Shown: positions 21,661 to 31,127 of the stretch, in pieces
How the letters are laid out: each line of letters begins with the position of its first letter
How positions within the stretch are numbered: position 1 is the first letter of the stretch
DNA from: Tenacibaculum sp. Bg11-29
GTDB lineage: Bacteria > Bacteroidota > Bacteroidia > Flavobacteriales > Flavobacteriaceae
Direction of reading: 5' to 3'
Length of the DNA stretch: 64,000 nt
NCBI RefSeq assembly: GCF_002836595.1
Contig: NZ_PJBB01000003.1
Span: 2,665,001-2,729,000 of the forward strand
Notes under the pieces: model-generated
Seen by the model: only the letters and a program-made list of their open reading frames with translations
Database searches by the model: none
What the model was told of the DNA's origin: nothing
Translations under genes and position numbers: made by a program

Positions 21661-23352
21661 TTAGAAACCAAGTGCTTTGTCATCTCCTCTAGGATCGGCT
21701 CCACCTTCTAGTTTTCCATTAGGTAATATTAAAATGGCTGCAACCTTTCCGATTACAGGTGAGTCTTCTTCGTTTAAAATGTAACCAGTTTTTTGTAAGT
21801 TTTGCTTTACAGTTGTGTCAAATTTATTAGGCTCCATCATAATAACATCAGGTAACCATTGGTGATGAAATCGTGGTTGGTTAACAGCTTCTTGCATTCC
21901 CATTTTAAATTCATGTACGTTTAAAATGGTTTGTAAAACAGAAGTTATAATTGTTGATCCACCAGGTGTTCCTACAACCATCCATAATTTTCCGTTTTTT
22001 TCAACAATAGTAGGAGTCATAGAGCTTAACATTCGTTTTTCAGGTGCAATTTCGTTAGCTTTAGCTCCAATTAAACCAAACATATTTGGTGTGCCAGCCT
22101 TACTACTAAAATCATCCATTTCATTATTTAAAAAGAAGCCTAAATCTTCGCAATATAATTTTGAGCCAAATGCCGCGTTTATAGTAGTTGTTGCTGATAC
22201 AGCATTACCGAATTGATCTACAATAGAGTAGTGAGTGGTTTCGTTACTTTCAACCATTTCTACACTTCCATAAGAAACATCTTTAGAAGAGGTTGCTTTA
22301 TTAAAAGAAAAGTTATTCATTCTTTCTTTTATGTATTCTTTACTTGTTAAAGTTTTTAAAGGAATATTTACAAAATCAGGATCTCCTAAAAAATGACTTC
22401 TATCTGCATAAGCACGTCTTTCAGCTTCTGTAACAACTTGTATTGTTTTTGTTGTGTTGTGTCCGAATTTATCTAAGTTGTAAGGTTCAATAGCATTCAT
22501 AATTTGAGCTAAACAAATACCTCCACTAGAAGGAGGTGACATAGATATAATACGTAAGTCATCATACTTAAAAGTAATAGGTGTTCTCCATTTTACTTTA
22601 TATTTAGCTAAATCTTCTTCGGTCATAATACCTCCATTTTCTTGCATAAATTTTACAAGACGTTTTGCGGTATCTCCTTTATAAAACTCATCACGGCCAT
22701 TTTTTAAAATACGCATTAAAGTATTAGCTAAAGCGTTGTATTTTATAGTGTCATTTTCTTTCCAATTTTTAGAAAAAAGGATAGAATCTTTATTTGCTTT
22801 AAGAAAAGATGGTTGATGTTTTTTTATTTTGTAAGCTTGTTTTTTTGTTACAATAACACCTTTTTTTGCTAATGCAATTACAGGTGTTAATATATCAGCA
22901 ATAGGTAGTGATCCAAATTTTTTATGAGTAGCAAAAACACCAGCAATTGTACCAGGTATACCTACGGCCATTGCGCCAAGTGTACTTTTGTATTTTATAA
23001 CATTTCCATTAGTATCTAAAAACATTTTTTTTGTAGCGGCAATTGGTGCTTTTTCACGATAATCTAAAGCCCCAATTTCTCCATCTTTTTTTCTGTATAT
23101 CATAAAGCCACCACCACCAATATTACCAGCATACGGATAGGCTACTGCGAGCGCAAGTTCTGTGGCTGCCATTGCATCGAAAGCATTCCCTCCTTTTTTA
23201 AGAATGTCAGTTCCGATTTTAGAAGCTTCTTTACGAGCAGAAACAACCATTGCTTTATTTGTAATTAAGCCAATTGTTTTTTCCTTTTTTGTAACTGTTT
23301 TACAGCTTAATAAATTAATAAGTAAGAAAGTAAAGAAAAAGCCTTTTTTCAT
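21661..23352 (-). CDS. ggt: Gamma-glutamyltranspeptidase
   Basis: 563 residues with a lipoprotein-type signal (FLLINLLSC). The autocleavage and catalytic Thr lies in ESNETTHYSIVDQFGNAVSATTTIN, the small-subunit start of the Ntn-hydrolase fold. Other family signs are GGNAFDAMAATELALAV, NIGGGGFMIYR, DYREKAPIAA, MSPPSSGGICLAQIMN and GTPGGSTIITSV. It transfers or hydrolyses the gamma-glutamyl group of glutathione and related compounds. It is probably periplasmic and lipid-anchored. It is followed closely by the upstream-lying ACP phosphodiesterase gene on the same strand. Confidence 0.93.
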   Translation of the reverse strand: MKKGFFFTFLLINLLSCKTVTKKEKTIGLITNKAMVVSARKEASKIGTDILKKGGNAFDAMAATELALAVAYPYAGNIGGGGFMIYRKKDGEIGALDYREKAPIAATKKMFLDTNGNVIKYKSTLGAMAVGIPGTIAGVFATHKKFGSLPIADILTPVIALAKKGVIVTKKQAYKIKKHQPSFLKANKDSILFSKNWKENDTIKYNALANTLMRILKNGRDEFYKGDTAKRLVKFMQENGGIMTEEDLAKYKVKWRTPITFKYDDLRIISMSPPSSGGICLAQIMNAIEPYNLDKFGHNTTKTIQVVTEAERRAYADRSHFLGDPDFVNIPLKTLTSKEYIKERMNNFSFNKATSSKDVSYGSVEMVESNETTHYSIVDQFGNAVSATTTINAAFGSKLYCEDLGFFLNNEMDDFSSKAGTPNMFGLIGAKANEIAPEKRMLSSMTPTIVEKNGKLWMVVGTPGGSTIITSVLQTILNVHEFKMGMQEAVNQPRFHHQWLPDVIMMEPNKFDTTVKQNLQKTGYILNEEDSPVIGKVAAILILPNGKLEGGADPRGDDKALGF

Positions 23353-23356
23353 GATT

Positions 23357-23944
23357 TTAAGTTGTTGGATTTATTTTAGAGTCACAAAATTTACGTAAGT
23401 CTTCAAAAAATAATGTAAAATCATTTTCAAGTAATTGGTAGTGAACTAACAGGTCTTCAGAAGCTAAATTCATTTGAGATTTTCCTTTAGTGCGCTTGTT
23501 CATACCGTTTAAGACTTCTTGAATACCATTAGCAAACTGATAATTATATAACCAGTTATACTTTGTTAAAAATGGAAGTATTTCTTGTGTCTTTTCAGGA
23601 AGAATATTGTAATTATCTTGTAATAATTTATAAACTGATTTAACGTAAGTATTTAGTGGTATTTGTGAGTAAGTATTCCAGTTTCTGGCTAAAAAATGAT
23701 CATAAAAAATATCGATTATAATTCCATCGTAATGACCATAGCGTTCATGTAATCTACGCTTGCTTTTTCTAACAATATGATGAGTATCTGTAAAAGTATC
23801 TATTTCTCTATGTAAAAAAATACCTTTTTGTATTTCCTCATGATAATGAGAAAATTTATTACCTCGTATATGATCGGCAATAAAGTTACCAATCATTAAA
23901 TCAGTATTATTACCAGAAAGATATAAATGTGCTAAAAAATTCAT
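23357..23944 (-). CDS. ACP phosphodiesterase family protein
   Basis: The ATG at 23944 gives 195 residues starting MNFLAHLYLSGNNTDLMIGN, the usual start of the AcpH/DUF479 family. An earlier in-frame start would add nine residues inside the terminator. Conserved parts are GNFIADHIRG, GIFLHREIDTFTD and YDGIIIDIFYDHFLARNW. Family members remove the 4'-phosphopantetheine group from acyl carrier protein. It lies five bases from the ggt start, probably in one operon. Confidence 0.8.
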   Translation of the reverse strand: MNFLAHLYLSGNNTDLMIGNFIADHIRGNKFSHYHEEIQKGIFLHREIDTFTDTHHIVRKSKRRLHERYGHYDGIIIDIFYDHFLARNWNTYSQIPLNTYVKSVYKLLQDNYNILPEKTQEILPFLTKYNWLYNYQFANGIQEVLNGMNKRTKGKSQMNLASEDLLVHYQLLENDFTLFFEDLRKFCDSKINPTT

Positions 23945-23960
23945 TTTATAAATGTAAACA

Positions 23961-23994
23961 AAAAACCACAACTGATCGATCAGTTGTGGTTTTT
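23961..23994 (-). terminator. Terminator of the TonB-receptor operon
   Basis: A perfect inverted repeat (AAAAACCACAACTGATC and its complement) without a loop base lies directly after the last gene of the leftward operon. Confidence 0.85.
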
Positions 23995-23995
23995 A

Positions 23996-25648
23996 TTAAT
24001 CGACAAAAAAAGTTTTTATTAATGATATTGGTTTTCCTTTTTGAGTAAAACCTTCAATTTCAATTTCGAATTCTCCTGAGATATCTGAAGTGTAAAAAGT
24101 AATTTCTTTCGTAGATAAATCAACATTGGGGTTCCAGTATAGTTGGGTTCTATAATCAGGAATTCTTTTTGTTTTTTCAGGTACATCATGCATTTGAAAG
24201 AAATATTCTTTCAAAGAAACAGGTCTAAGTATATCAATCTGACTTACATATTCTGAATTTGGTTTAAAGTCTTTTTTAAAAGTATTAACATAAAGTATTC
24301 CTTGATATAAAACACTTCCAAAAAGATATTTGTTTTTTACTAAAGAGAACGATTTTATCTTCTTGGTATCATATTCCATGAAGTCTTGATGGTTAAAGAT
24401 TATGTTACCATCAACAACTAATAAACTAGGTAGTTTTGTGTCAGTTTTTAAATTAGAATCACGAACATGTATATAATTATTGTTTTTATTTTTAGTTAGC
24501 CAAACATCATTTAAAATTTCAATAATAACTTCTTTAACTGTTTTGAATTGTTTATAATCACTTAAAGTATAAGTTAAACTTATTTTATCAAAAATATTTT
24601 CTTCTATAATTAAGGGCAATTCTAAGTTTTTTTTGACTTCGTGATATGAGTTTTCTATTTGCATATACTCAGTTCTTTTATCAATTAGATTCATTAATTT
24701 GTCATCTAATTTTAGATACTTGAAGTTTTTAAATTGTTTATATAATGGAATGTTTTTAATTTTAATTTTATAATTTCCCCTCTCTTTATTTAGAACTTGA
24801 ATAAAAGCAGTAGAAGAATCATTGTTGCTAACATTGAAGTAAAACTCACCAAGATCATTAGTTATTGAAGTTCTAAAAAAAGGATTAGTTCCTAATATTG
24901 ACAAACCAAGTTTAATATTCGATATTTCAGCAGAAATACTATCTGATTGTAATATTTTACCCTGAATTAGTTGGCCTCTTAATTCTGGGAGAAATTTAGT
25001 TTCAGATATTTTTTGAGAATACGAATTTTTATTAAAAACATCTCTAATGTTTTTCTTTAAGGGGATATTTATAGGTTGTTTTTTATTAACAGATATAGAG
25101 AAATTACCTTTAATATTTTCTTCGATTTTTAATATCACTTTTTCTCTATTCAAAAATTTTTCTTTGTTAATTTTAAGATTGTATTTTGAATTTTTATTAG
25201 AAGTATATGTGTTTTTTTGTATCGTTTTTGTTCCGCTATTTTGTTTTTCAATAAAAGGATTTACAATGTATAGATCATTTTCAAAAAAAATCTGTTTATT
25301 CCTAGACCATTGTGTATAAGAAATGAGCTTATAAGTACCAGTTTTTAGCTTTGATTCAATAAAAATATCTCCATAACCAGTTCCATTATTTAATTTTACT
25401 TTTTGTTTTATTAGACTTTTGTTATTATCATCTATAATTTCAACATAAGCAATCTTACTATAAGGAGATAATTTTTTTTGAGATAGATTATAAATTTTAT
25501 AATATAGGTTTTCTCCAGTTAATAAAAAGTTAGAACTAAAATGGATGTACGTTTTCTCTATAGGTAAGTCATCAGTATTTGATTGGGCTATAGCTACTAT
25601 TGTATATAATGTGAAAAGAATTAGTATAATATTTTTTTTCTTTTTCAT
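23996..25648 (-). CDS. Secreted MG2-like protein of the TonB-receptor operon
   Basis: A 550-residue protein with a signal peptide (IILILFTLYTIVAIAQ). The first 130 residues resemble an alpha-2-macroglobulin MG2-type beta-sandwich: PIEKTYIHFSSNFLLTGENLYYKIYNL, then YVEIIDDNNKSLIKQKVKL and GDIFIESKLKTGTYKLISYT. Proteins of this layout are common beside TonB-dependent receptors in Bacteroidetes and are probably outer-membrane or periplasmic partners. It is the last gene of a four-gene minus-strand operon. The ligand is unknown. Confidence 0.6.
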   Translation of the reverse strand: MKKKKNIILILFTLYTIVAIAQSNTDDLPIEKTYIHFSSNFLLTGENLYYKIYNLSQKKLSPYSKIAYVEIIDDNNKSLIKQKVKLNNGTGYGDIFIESKLKTGTYKLISYTQWSRNKQIFFENDLYIVNPFIEKQNSGTKTIQKNTYTSNKNSKYNLKINKEKFLNREKVILKIEENIKGNFSISVNKKQPINIPLKKNIRDVFNKNSYSQKISETKFLPELRGQLIQGKILQSDSISAEISNIKLGLSILGTNPFFRTSITNDLGEFYFNVSNNDSSTAFIQVLNKERGNYKIKIKNIPLYKQFKNFKYLKLDDKLMNLIDKRTEYMQIENSYHEVKKNLELPLIIEENIFDKISLTYTLSDYKQFKTVKEVIIEILNDVWLTKNKNNNYIHVRDSNLKTDTKLPSLLVVDGNIIFNHQDFMEYDTKKIKSFSLVKNKYLFGSVLYQGILYVNTFKKDFKPNSEYVSQIDILRPVSLKEYFFQMHDVPEKTKRIPDYRTQLYWNPNVDLSTKEITFYTSDISGEFEIEIEGFTQKGKPISLIKTFFVD

Positions 25649-25658
25649 AATTTATTTC

Positions 25659-26846
25659 TTAATCAATCCAGAATACTGGTTTTACGTTAGTTCCTTGCGC
25701 GGTACAATCACCGCATATTCTTTTTGTTAAATAATAAGGGTTTTCATCATCAGTTTTAGCAAAAAAAATATAACCGTTATTAAGCGCTCTAATCAAAGGA
25801 GATTCTTTTTTATCTCCAGAAGCAAGACTTGTTTTTAGTATTTTACAATTTTCATCAAAAGTAGGTTGAAGACTTGTAAGTTCATTTCTATTGAAAAACA
25901 CTCTTTTTTCAGAAACTGATGCAACACTAAAGTAACCAATAACACTTTTGTCTGGTTTTTTTTTAGATTGAATATTCCCTGTTAAATTCCCTGTTTGTAT
26001 TTGAGAGAAAACATTGTTTATATCTGAAAATTTATTTAGTATATTATAATAATTATAAGCTTCGAAGCTTTCTACATATTGTTTGACAATTATTGTATAT
26101 CTGTGCATATATCTTGAAGAAAGTATTAAGCCAGAATAAGATAAAAATCTTAAAGGATAATTAACAACATTATTCTCGACTAATGACTTTGTTTCAGTTT
26201 GGAATATTTTATCTGAATATTTAGTTTTATAACAAACTTTATCTCTATTAATGTTTTTTTTAGTTTCGATTTTTATTCCAAACGGAGGTGTATCAGAAGT
26301 AACGATGATTGTGTCTTTAGACCATAAAGGAGGCAAAATATTATAGGTTTCGTTGTATTCAAATCGATAATAATTTGCATTATCATCAATAGTAGAACTA
26401 TTAACACTAATCATTACACCCTCTTCATCAAAGAAGCTTTGAGTGGGTATAGAAGTTATATTTTCTATTTTAGACTCTGCTGTAATTTTTTCTGCTCTAG
26501 AAGAATATACTTCTCCATCACTAGTTTCAACTTCTAGAGTATATTCGGTGTTTTTTAAAGCGCTAAAATCAGTTTTAGATCTATATTTCCCTGTACTAAT
26601 TTCTTCAAAATTATATGTGTTTTTAAACTCATCAATAATTTTAACTAATGCTCCTCCCTCTAATTTATAACTTAAAGAATCAATAGGTATAGTTCTTGAT
26701 AATTTAATTTCGTGCTTTTTAAACTCACTTGTAATTATGGCTTCAATTACAAGTAACTCTTTATTTTGAGTTGTAGATTTAATTTCAATTGGTTCAATAC
26801 AGCTTATCGCAATAAAAAATAAAAAATAATAGCATGTTTTTTTCAT
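25659..26846 (-). CDS. DUF4249-family lipoprotein
   Basis: 395 residues starting with a lipoprotein signal (FFIAISC) followed by IEPIEIK and LLVIEAIITSE..KHEIKLSRT, the opening pattern of the DUF4249 family. The C-terminal CGDCTAQGTNVKPVFW is also typical, with a Cys pair. DUF4249 genes sit directly downstream of TonB-dependent receptors in Bacteroidetes, and the products probably cap or load the receptor in the outer membrane. Spacing to the receptor gene is about 10 bases. Confidence 0.75.
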   Translation of the reverse strand: MKKTCYYFLFFIAISCIEPIEIKSTTQNKELLVIEAIITSEFKKHEIKLSRTIPIDSLSYKLEGGALVKIIDEFKNTYNFEEISTGKYRSKTDFSALKNTEYTLEVETSDGEVYSSRAEKITAESKIENITSIPTQSFFDEEGVMISVNSSTIDDNANYYRFEYNETYNILPPLWSKDTIIVTSDTPPFGIKIETKKNINRDKVCYKTKYSDKIFQTETKSLVENNVVNYPLRFLSYSGLILSSRYMHRYTIIVKQYVESFEAYNYYNILNKFSDINNVFSQIQTGNLTGNIQSKKKPDKSVIGYFSVASVSEKRVFFNRNELTSLQPTFDENCKILKTSLASGDKKESPLIRALNNGYIFFAKTDDENPYYLTKRICGDCTAQGTNVKPVFWID

Positions 26847-26856
26847 AATATAATCG

Positions 26857-29592
26857 TTAAAATTTTAAATTGTACGTAATTGTAGGGACAGGAAAAGAGA
26901 AAATAGAGCTTCTATAAGCATTAATATTTTCGCCTTCAGTTCTGAAAAACACAGAATAAGGATTGTTTCGTCCAAGTACATTATATATAGAAATATTCCA
27001 AAAGCTATGGGCTAGTTTTTTTATTTTATGGTTGCCTTCAATATTAAGTCCAATATCTAATCTATAGTAATCAGGTATTCTAAATTCATTTCTATTACTA
27101 TAAGTTAAAAACTCTATTCCTTGATAAGAATATTTTCCATTAGGATAAGTAACAGGTCTACCTGTTTGATAATTAAAATTACTTGATAAGCTAAACCTTT
27201 TAGTTAACTTATAATTTAAAATTAAATTTAGATCATGAGGTTTGTCATAATTTGTTACAAAATAATTACCGTTATTTATTCTTTCTTCGTTAAATTCACT
27301 ATCTAATTTTAAAAGAGACTTAGAATAGCTATAGCCTAACCATCCATTTAATCGTCCCATTTTCTTTTTAATCAAAAACTCAATACCATATGATTTACCA
27401 GGACCTTGAAGTACATCGGTTTCAATTGTTTCGTTCAATAGTAAATTAGCTCCAGTTTTATAATCTAAAATGTTTTTATACTCTTTATAATAGCTTTCTA
27501 AGCTTATTTCATAATTAGAAGTAATTAGATTCTTAAATATACCAAAAGAAGCTTGTATTCCTTCTTGAGGTTTAATATTAATATTAGATAGTCTCCAGGT
27601 GTCTATAGGTGAGGCACTAGTATTGTTGTTTAATCGATGTATGTATTGAAAAGATTTATTAATTCCCGCTTTAATTGAGAAACTGGGTGTAACTAAGTAG
27701 CTAGTAGATAATCTATAACTTAGACCTTGATACGTTTTGTAAATCTCATTTTCATCATACTGCAATGTATTCGTTAAAGTTGATTCATTTTTAGGTAAGT
27801 TTTCTCGATAAATCCTTTGGTTAGATGCTCCTAAAGCAAGATATTGAGAAAAACGTAAGCCTAAATTTATAGTTAATTTTTTATTTATCTGATATTTATC
27901 AGATAAGAATATTCCATTTTCTAAAGCTCTTTCCTTATTTATACTAAGAGGAGTTACTAAAGAATTTTCATTACTTGGTTTTATTGTTCCTGGAGATATA
28001 TTGTATAATTTAGACTCTACGCCATAAGTGAAATTATGTTTTTTTGAATGAAGATATTTCATTTTTAACTTCATACTCATTTCATTAATTTTGTATTTTA
28101 GATTGAAGGATTTATTGCTATTGTTTTCATAATCAATATTAAAAGTATAGCTACTATTAGAAAGTATTAAATTTCCAATATTTTTATCATTAAATTGATG
28201 CCTCCAATTTAAAGAAGCAATAGTATTGCCATAAGAGTTAATCGAATCTGAAGCTATTTGGTATTTATCTTTACTATAATAACCTGTTAATTTTATTGAA
28301 TTGGTCTCATTTATTTTATGATTATATTTTGTTATTAAATCATAAAAATTTGCACTACTATTTTTGAACCTTTTGTTGTCCAAAGCATTTAATAACCAAT
28401 TAGAATAGGTACTTCTAATCCCTATCATTAACCCTGCTTTTTCTTTAATAATAGGTAATTCAAGGCTTATGTTACCAGTAACAGGTCCAATAGAGGCTTC
28501 TCCTTTTATTTTTTTTGTGCTAGCGTCTTTAGTTTTTAGATCAAAAACAGAAGAAATCCTACCGCCATATTCGGCTGGTATATTTCCTTTATAAATTTTT
28601 AAGTCATTAGTTGTAAAAGGGTTTATTGCTGAAAATAAACCTAAAAAATGTGTAGGGTTATAGATTACACCGCCATCTAAAAGAAATAAGTTTTGATCGA
28701 CTTTTCCACCTCTAACATTTATTCCTTCAGCTCCTTCTCCTGCAGATTTAATTCCAGGTAATGTTGTTGCTGCTTTTAAAATATCTCTTTCTCCTAATAC
28801 TTGAGGGATAGTTTTAATATCCTTAGCTTTTATTTGAGTAATACCTATTATTGATTCCTTAATATTATTACTAAACTGATTAGCATTAATTATTATCTCA
28901 TCTAATTTTTCAGACTCTTCATAAGCCTGAAAATTTAAATTACCATTACCATATAAAATAATACTCTTCGCATCATTTCTAAAACCTGTAAAAGAAGTTT
29001 CTATATAGTTTTTTCCGTAAGTAAGTTTTAAACGATAAAAGCCCTCTTTATTCGTGGTGGTAGATTTATTTTTTTTTCTTTCAAAAACATTAATACCTTC
29101 TATTGGTTTTCCTGTTTTTTTATTCTTGATATAACCAGAAAGTATATAGGTGTTATTATTATAATTATTATTATCTTTTCCTATTTTTAAAAAATTATAA
29201 TTATCTATTATAGGTGTTTTAGAAAGAAAATTTAGATTGTTGTTTTGTAACTGTTTATAGTCTTTTTTTTGATAACTACTTTTATGAATTAAATTTCCTT
29301 TTGTTAGTATAATTTTATTTTTATCAATAAAAAAGTTTAGATCAGAATTATCTAGAACGTGATTTAAAATAGAAGAAATATTTAAGTTTTTAAAGTCTTT
29401 GGTTATAACTTTTTTATCTAACCATTTTTTTAAGTAAAAAAAATTATAAGTAGTTTTGCTTTCTATTAAATTAATTATTTGTTCTTTATTGAGATTATCT
29501 ATATTGATAGATAACTTATCTGTTTTATTTTGAGCTAGTAAATTAAAACTAATTGTAAAAAATATAGCAAAAAACATCTTATCTATTTTCAT
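26857..29592 (-). CDS. TonB-dependent receptor with STN and carboxypeptidase-like domains
   Basis: A 911-residue outer membrane transporter. After the signal peptide come an STN-like segment (about 25-95: LSINIDNLNKEQIINLIES...), a CarboxypepD_reg-like domain (about 150-230: GYIKNKKTGKPIEGINVFERK...TNKEGFYRLKL), a plug with IKSAGEGAEGINVRGGKVDQNLFLLDGGVIYNP, and a beta barrel ending in aromatic-terminated TITYNLKF. An STN domain often means signalling to an anti-sigma factor, but none is visible nearby. The substrate is unknown; the partners are the DUF4249 lipoprotein and the MG2-like protein. Confidence 0.85.
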   Translation of the reverse strand: MKIDKMFFAIFFTISFNLLAQNKTDKLSINIDNLNKEQIINLIESKTTYNFFYLKKWLDKKVITKDFKNLNISSILNHVLDNSDLNFFIDKNKIILTKGNLIHKSSYQKKDYKQLQNNNLNFLSKTPIIDNYNFLKIGKDNNNYNNNTYILSGYIKNKKTGKPIEGINVFERKKNKSTTTNKEGFYRLKLTYGKNYIETSFTGFRNDAKSIILYGNGNLNFQAYEESEKLDEIIINANQFSNNIKESIIGITQIKAKDIKTIPQVLGERDILKAATTLPGIKSAGEGAEGINVRGGKVDQNLFLLDGGVIYNPTHFLGLFSAINPFTTNDLKIYKGNIPAEYGGRISSVFDLKTKDASTKKIKGEASIGPVTGNISLELPIIKEKAGLMIGIRSTYSNWLLNALDNKRFKNSSANFYDLITKYNHKINETNSIKLTGYYSKDKYQIASDSINSYGNTIASLNWRHQFNDKNIGNLILSNSSYTFNIDYENNSNKSFNLKYKINEMSMKLKMKYLHSKKHNFTYGVESKLYNISPGTIKPSNENSLVTPLSINKERALENGIFLSDKYQINKKLTINLGLRFSQYLALGASNQRIYRENLPKNESTLTNTLQYDENEIYKTYQGLSYRLSTSYLVTPSFSIKAGINKSFQYIHRLNNNTSASPIDTWRLSNINIKPQEGIQASFGIFKNLITSNYEISLESYYKEYKNILDYKTGANLLLNETIETDVLQGPGKSYGIEFLIKKKMGRLNGWLGYSYSKSLLKLDSEFNEERINNGNYFVTNYDKPHDLNLILNYKLTKRFSLSSNFNYQTGRPVTYPNGKYSYQGIEFLTYSNRNEFRIPDYYRLDIGLNIEGNHKIKKLAHSFWNISIYNVLGRNNPYSVFFRTEGENINAYRSSIFSFPVPTITYNLKF

Positions 29593-29597
29593 GCTTT

Positions 29598-30287
29598 TTA
29601 TTGATTTTTTGGATTCAGTGATTCTATTAAATTTTTAATAAATAAACCAAAATTATCTTTTCGGATAAAACTATTCTTTTGATTGAATTTTTTTATCTGT
29701 TTTTTTTTATCAGGAAAAACTTTGAAAATGTCTTTTACTTTATTGATAACATAATTTTTGTTTTTAAAATTGATTAAATAAAAAATGTCTTTTTCAAACT
29801 TGTAATAACTAAAATTTTTATCTAATTTTTTGTGTTTTTTTTTGATATATTTTTTGTATAGTTTTATCTCCTTTTTTAATAATAAAGTTTCTAAAAAACC
29901 AAAATCAGTGTTATATATAAAATCAGTATTGTTTATCTTAAATTTTTCAACAAGATGAGAGTGAAGTTTGATAGGGAAGTTTTCATACCCTTGAGTTATA
30001 TAAATAATTAAATTATCATCGAATAAATCATATTTCATAAGAACATTACTGAAAAACTGATTTCTATAAGAAACTTGCCCTATTCTAAATTCATCTACTT
30101 CATAGTAATTGTGATTACCATCTATCTTTTTGTATTTGTTTTTGAATAGTGTACCGTAACTTAAATCGGTGTTTTTTTGACCTATGATTTCGTCGAAATA
30201 GTTATAGAATTTTTTTTCATGTTTCTTTTGAGAGAAAAGATTATAATTGACTATTAATAAAAGTGATAGCAGTATTTTTTTTTTCAT
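29598..30287 (-). CDS. Secreted Lys/Phe-rich protein heading the receptor operon
   Basis: From the ATG at 30287 the product is 229 residues with a signal peptide (KILLSLLLIVNYNLFSQ). It is rich in Lys, Phe, Tyr and Asn and contains KYDLFDDNLIIYI and FYKIN-like patches found in small periplasmic proteins that precede TonB receptors in Flavobacteriia. I do not recognise a domain. Its position six bases upstream of the receptor gene implies co-transcription and a role in the same uptake or sensing process. Confidence 0.5.
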   Translation of the reverse strand: MKKKILLSLLLIVNYNLFSQKKHEKKFYNYFDEIIGQKNTDLSYGTLFKNKYKKIDGNHNYYEVDEFRIGQVSYRNQFFSNVLMKYDLFDDNLIIYITQGYENFPIKLHSHLVEKFKINNTDFIYNTDFGFLETLLLKKEIKLYKKYIKKKHKKLDKNFSYYKFEKDIFYLINFKNKNYVINKVKDIFKVFPDKKKQIKKFNQKNSFIRKDNFGLFIKNLIESLNPKNQ

Positions 30288-31066
30288 TTTTATCCACAAT
30301 TTTATTTTTTACAGATTATAAATGTATAATTATAATTTTATAAAAATAAAAAAAACAATAAATAAATTTTAAATAAGGATAATATGCTGTATAATTATTC
30401 AGTATTTTACATTTTTTACTTAAACATTTCTGTTAGAGAAAAATGTTTTTTTCCGTTTTGAAAAAGGACAGTAATTGGATCTTGTTTTTTTATTTACGAT
30501 TTTATCTTGATTGAAGTTTTTTCTATGTAAAATTTATTAAAATAGGGTTTTATCGTTGTTTTTTTTCTAAAAATATAGATGTATAGCTATATTAAGTAAT
30601 TGAATTTAATGAAGATGTAATAACTTAAAATTTTATATAAATTCGTATCTGTTTTCCTTAATAGAATACTAAATATTTCTTTATTTAGACAAATAGATAA
30701 AGCATGATATTTAAGACGTTGATTATTTTTTTTACAGTAATTATCAACGGAAAGAATCTTTACTTAATCTTTAGGGGAATAAAAATAAATTTTTCACTTT
30801 AAGTAGTTGTTAATTGGTTATGTGTGTGTTGTGTTTTTAGGAATTATAAAAAGCATAAGTATATAGTATAGGGGGAGCAATATTAAAAAAAAAATAACCT
30901 CCTTTATTTTAAAAAAAATATATTTATAATTTTTATTTTGTGTTAATTTTATTTTTAGAAAAATAAAGAAACTACTAATTCCGAATATGCCTGAGAATCT
31001 GTGCAATTACATAAAAGAAAGTAACCGTTTTAGAAAATAACGCTTCATATGAAAATTCTCACGTTA
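30288..31066. other. Long AT-rich intergenic region
   Basis: About 780 bases between the receptor operon and the terminator of pepD. A 62-codon minus-strand frame at 30818-31006 has low-complexity Phe/Ile/Lys composition and no neighbour context, so I do not call it. I see no RNA gene or repeat. The receptor operon promoter should lie near 30290-30400. Confidence 0.4.
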
Positions 31067-31109
31067 AATATAATCCCTTCATTTTAACTTAAAATGAAGG
31101 GATTATATT
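31067..31109 (-). terminator. Terminator of pepD
   Basis: A 21-bp perfect inverted repeat (AATATAATCCCTTCATTTTA and its complement) around one central base lies just downstream of the pepD stop. Confidence 0.8.
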
Positions 31110-31127
31110 ATATTTAAATACTTTTTA

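Noticed and set aside
30818..31006. Minus-strand 62-codon frame
   Set aside because: Low-complexity Phe/Ile/Lys sequence in an AT-rich gap with no coding signature or neighbour context.
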